DNA of 7,337 nucleotides from Spirochaetaceae bacterium (GTDB lineage Bacteria; Spirochaetota; Spirochaetia; Treponematales; Breznakiellaceae). The DNA lies in NCBI GenBank assembly GCA_031288215.1, contig JAITRV010000169.1, positions 1 through 7,337 of the forward strand, given 5' to 3'. The first letter of the stretch is position 1, and each line of letters begins with the position of its first letter. Made by a program: the position numbers and the translations under genes. The notes beneath the pieces were generated by a model. The model was not told where the DNA came from, searched no databases, and saw only the letters and a list, made by a program, of their open reading frames with translations. Positions 4,973 to 7,337 of the stretch are shown here, piece after piece.

Positions 4973-7252
4973 TCAGAGAGCCGGGGAGCGCAGTTTTTGG
5001 GCGGCCCAGTAGACGGCCAGGAGCCGGAAGCGGCCGTGGACGGTGAGGGGGTCCTCCAGGACCGCCTCGGCCATCACCAGCCGGGCGATGGTATCGCTGC
5101 CGTCGGGCCATTCCAGGAGCCACCGGGAAAGGAGGCCGCCCTGCCGTTCTCCGGCAAAGGCCGCCACCGCCGGGGAGAGGGCCTGGGCCTGCTTATCCAG
5201 GAACAGCCGGGTCGCGCGGTCCCGCCGCCGCTTGCGGTTGCGGGGAGCGGCCTGGTATTCGAAGGCCGATTCGGCCTCGTCCATGCAGAGGGTCGTTATC
5301 TGGGATTCATCCCCCAGAAAGCGGACCAGCAGGGGATAGAACTGGTCCTGGACCCCCAGGATCGCCGCCATGGACAGGATCACCGTATCCTTGAGGTAGG
5401 GCGGGGGATCGGCGGCCCGCAGGAGGTCGGTAAGCGTCGGCAGGGAATGGGGGGAACCGTAGATCCCCAAGGCTTCCGCCCCCCGAATCTTCAGCCGGGG
5501 GTTGGCCGTGGACAGGATAAGGGCCTCTATTTCCGGGCGGAAGGCCTCGTCCTTGAGCTTCGCCAGGGCGATGAGGGCTTCCGCGGCCAGCATATAGTCC
5601 CCGGAGACCGACAGCTCCCGCAGAATGGGGATCGCCGCGTAGATCCGGTGGTTCCCCAGGGCCCGGGCGGAAATATAGGCGGTGGTATAGGGATGGCTGA
5701 TGGTATCCTCGATCAGGGCCCGTTCCACCTCCTCGTTCAGGGTCTCCAGGGCGTCCAGGGCCCTGAGCGCCTCGCTCCGGGTCGCCAGCCGGGGGGACCG
5801 CGCCCGGTCCAGGAGTTCCCGGGCGGCAAGCTCCGAGGGCGCCTCCCGGAGGGCCTCCAGGAGGGCCTCCTCCTCCTCCCGGTCGCTGGTCTTGTCCAGC
5901 CGGTCCAGGAGGGTGATGGCCCTGAGGTCCCGGATGGAGAACATCACCTCCATGGCCCCCTTGAAGGGCAGGGAGCCCAGGGAAACCAGCTTCCGCTGGA
6001 GGATCAGGACGCCCAGGGTCATCAGGACGAGCAGCCCGTAGAGGATCTTAAAGGAGACAAAGGAGGAAAACCCCAGGGAGGTACAGAAGTCCAGGAAGAT
6101 CCCCGCCAGGAAGGACCCCCCCGCTCCGGCCAGGCCGAAGACGAAGAAGTACACGATCCCCATGTTCAGCATGGACTCCACCGGCACCAGGGCCAAAAAG
6201 TAGGTCTGGGCTATCCCTTCGGAGCCCAGGAAGCCGAAATTCACGATGAAATGGAGGAAGGAGAGAAAGGGGACCACCGTGGTAAGGTTTTCCACCGATC
6301 CCGAAGGAAAAAAGATGACCGGCAGGATCCCCAGGAGGCCGATAATGACGCACACCAGGTAGATCGGCTTGACCCCGATCCGGTCCACGAGGAATTTGAT
6401 CGCCAGTCCCGCCATCAGGGCCCCGAGGCCCCCAAAAACCGAATAGAGGGAGACCATGCCGTCCCCCTGGGAGAAGGCCTCCCGGCTGTACACCGCGAGG
6501 AAGGCCCGGGCCACGGCGGAAATCAGGGCCACCAGGAAAAAGATGCCGATGAAACGCCGGAAAGACGCCTGGCCCCAGGAGCTTCGGAGCATGGAGAAGA
6601 AGCCCCCCCCGCCTTCCCCGCCGCTGGTTTCCGGCTCGGGAATACCCTTGAGGAGGACGGCGCTGAAGATCCCTGAAACGATGCCGGCGGCAAAGATAAT
6701 CGAATAGAAGAACAGGGGCGGCGAGCGCCCCAGGAGCATGGCAATGGCAAAACCGGCGAACATCCCCACGGCGCTGTTGATAACCTGAATCTGGGTCATG
6801 TAACTTCCCCGGCCGGGCCCCGCCGCCAGGGTACTCAGCACCGGGTTATTCCCGATCATCCCGATCCCCCGGAACATATGGAAGGCCAGCACCCCCAGCA
6901 AGGTCATGGGCATGGCCAGGTCCTGCCGTCCCACGGAAACCACCAGGGGCACGAAGACCAGGGGAATCATGATGAGGGACCGCAGGATCCAGGTAACGCG
7001 GTAGATCTGTATGATGGAAAACCATTTTGCCAGGAGTTTCCCCAGGGGCAGGAAGAAGAAGGCCACGTAGATCAGGGCGCTGAGGGCCCCGATGGTCGTT
7101 GAATTCGCCTTGAGCCTCAGGGCAAAGAGGGTAATAATATTCCCCGTGAGCAATGTCCAGGAAAAGGAATTCACCACATTAAAGAGATTATAAAGTTCCC
7201 TGGCTTTGCCAAGCCGGTACGGAGAAAGCGCCTCAGCCATATAATTATTCAT
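4973..7252 (-). CDS. MFS-type permease fused to a C-terminal HEAT-like repeat domain
   Basis: An inner-membrane protein of about 759 residues in two parts. Residues about 22-422 contain about twelve hydrophobic helices, with a central loop that is glycine-rich (GGEGGGG, about 210-217). A MFS motif-A-like turn (DRIGVKP) sits before helix 9. Residues about 450-640 are soluble and built of paired amphipathic helices typical of HEAT/armadillo repeats (AARELLDRARSP, HPYTTAYISARALGNHRIYA, AAEALIALAKLKDEA, LKIRGAEALGIYGSPHSL). The last 100 or so residues are charged and helical. Such a domain usually binds other proteins, so the permease may be gated by or anchored to a cytosolic partner. The substrate cannot be read from the sequence. 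Ordinary MFS proteins are about 400-450 residues, so the extra 330 are the unusual part. The start is uncertain: ATG at 7252 is chosen (MNNYMAEALSPYRLG); a TTG at 7276 is in frame with a poor purine run, and ATG 7240 is also possible. First gene of the three-gene operon. Confidence 0.88.
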   Translation of the reverse strand: MNNYMAEALSPYRLGKARELYNLFNVVNSFSWTLLTGNIITLFALRLKANSTTIGALSALIYVAFFFLPLGKLLAKWFSIIQIYRVTWILRSLIMIPLVFVPLVVSVGRQDLAMPMTLLGVLAFHMFRGIGMIGNNPVLSTLAAGPGRGSYMTQIQVINSAVGMFAGFAIAMLLGRSPPLFFYSIIFAAGIVSGIFSAVLLKGIPEPETSGGEGGGGFFSMLRSSWGQASFRRFIGIFFLVALISAVARAFLAVYSREAFSQGDGMVSLYSVFGGLGALMAGLAIKFLVDRIGVKPIYLVCVIIGLLGILPVIFFPSGSVENLTTVVPFLSFLHFIVNFGFLGSEGIAQTYFLALVPVESMLNMGIVYFFVFGLAGAGGSFLAGIFLDFCTSLGFSSFVSFKILYGLLVLMTLGVLILQRKLVSLGSLPFKGAMEVMFSIRDLRAITLLDRLDKTSDREEEEALLEALREAPSELAARELLDRARSPRLATRSEALRALDALETLNEEVERALIEDTISHPYTTAYISARALGNHRIYAAIPILRELSVSGDYMLAAEALIALAKLKDEAFRPEIEALILSTANPRLKIRGAEALGIYGSPHSLPTLTDLLRAADPPPYLKDTVILSMAAILGVQDQFYPLLVRFLGDESQITTLCMDEAESAFEYQAAPRNRKRRRDRATRLFLDKQAQALSPAVAAFAGERQGGLLSRWLLEWPDGSDTIARLVMAEAVLEDPLTVHGRFRLLAVYWAAQKLRSPAL
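6603..6610 (-). repeat. Eight-G homopolymer within the permease gene
   Basis: Eight consecutive G on the coding strand encode part of the glycine-rich central loop between helices 6 and 7. Runs of this length can slip during replication, and poly-G tracts are known phase-variation switches in Treponema pallidum. Gain or loss of one base would truncate the permease after its first six helices. Here the frame is open. Confidence 0.7.
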
Positions 7253-7276
7253 AATCCCCGGCTCGATAAATATCAA

Positions 7277-7337
7277 GCCCCCGCAAGCAGGATAAACGCA
7301 TAATAATGTATACCTTCGAATCTTGGGCGCATTTCCG
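7277..7337 (-). other. Region upstream of the operon, no clear promoter
   Basis: The 61 bases before the permease are AT-richer than the gene (TATACATTATTATG is the notable run) and could hold a -10 element, but I see no matching -35 at suitable spacing. The permease reading frame stays open through this stretch to the window edge, with no ATG in it, so a start further upstream cannot be strictly excluded. Confidence 0.3.

Noticed and set aside
4913..6676. 587-codon open frame on the plus strand opposite the permease
   Set aside because: Translation is rich in Gly, Gln, Pro and His without domains, as expected for the antisense of a GC-rich gene. The minus strand holds a clear membrane protein.
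7290..7315. TATACATTATTATG run as the operon promoter
   Set aside because: No -35-like hexamer at 16-18 nt from any of the possible -10 hexamers.
1..7337. CRISPR array, tRNA, rRNA, transposase or prophage genes
   Set aside because: No regularly spaced repeats, no cloverleaf or rRNA-like sequence, and no integrase or transposase motifs in any frame.

Overview
The window reads as a piece of a bacterial chromosome with two different compositions. Most of it is GC-rich: three of the four lines of the three-gene block that I inspected look well over 60% G+C. It is interrupted near 880-1512 by a markedly AT-richer patch; four 60-base lines of the antitoxin gene hand-count to about 40% G+C. The gene set suits a spirochaete of the Treponema lineage: a SH3-domain lipoprotein with a loose lipobox, and a permease fused to HEAT-like repeats. 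That placement is inference; there is no rRNA or other marker to fix it.

Layout. (1) 1-513, minus: the first 171 codons of recJ, running off the left edge. (2) 510-879, minus: a broken gene for a small membrane protein. Its reading frame is split by one extra T in a five-T run, and its end overlaps the recJ start by four bases (ATGA). (3) 790-1512, plus: a toxin-antitoxin pair in higBA order (toxin first), with a Gp49/RelE-type toxin of abnormal N-terminus and an XRE-type antitoxin. A 12-bp palindrome and a 9-bp stem-loop lie between the two. (4) 1511-1532: a hairpin shared by the converging antitoxin and ABC-F genes. (5) 7252 down to 1531, minus: a tight three-gene operon made of an MFS permease with a C-terminal HEAT-like domain, an SH3b lipoprotein, and a two-domain ABC-F ATPase. 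The gaps are 36 and 4 nt.

How the parts work together. The three-gene operon joins an inner-membrane transporter, an envelope-anchored lipoprotein and a cytosolic ribosome-associated ATPase. The tight spacing shows co-expression, but a shared pathway is not demonstrated. The toxin-antitoxin pair looks acquired: its composition differs from its neighbours, and it abuts a decayed gene. Its own toxin has lost the normal first strand and start context, so the module may itself be decaying.

No tRNA, rRNA, transposase, CRISPR array or clear attachment site was seen. The most interesting parts are the MFS-HEAT/lipoprotein/ABC-F operon, the frameshifted gene ahead of recJ, and the damaged toxin with its nearby inverted repeats.
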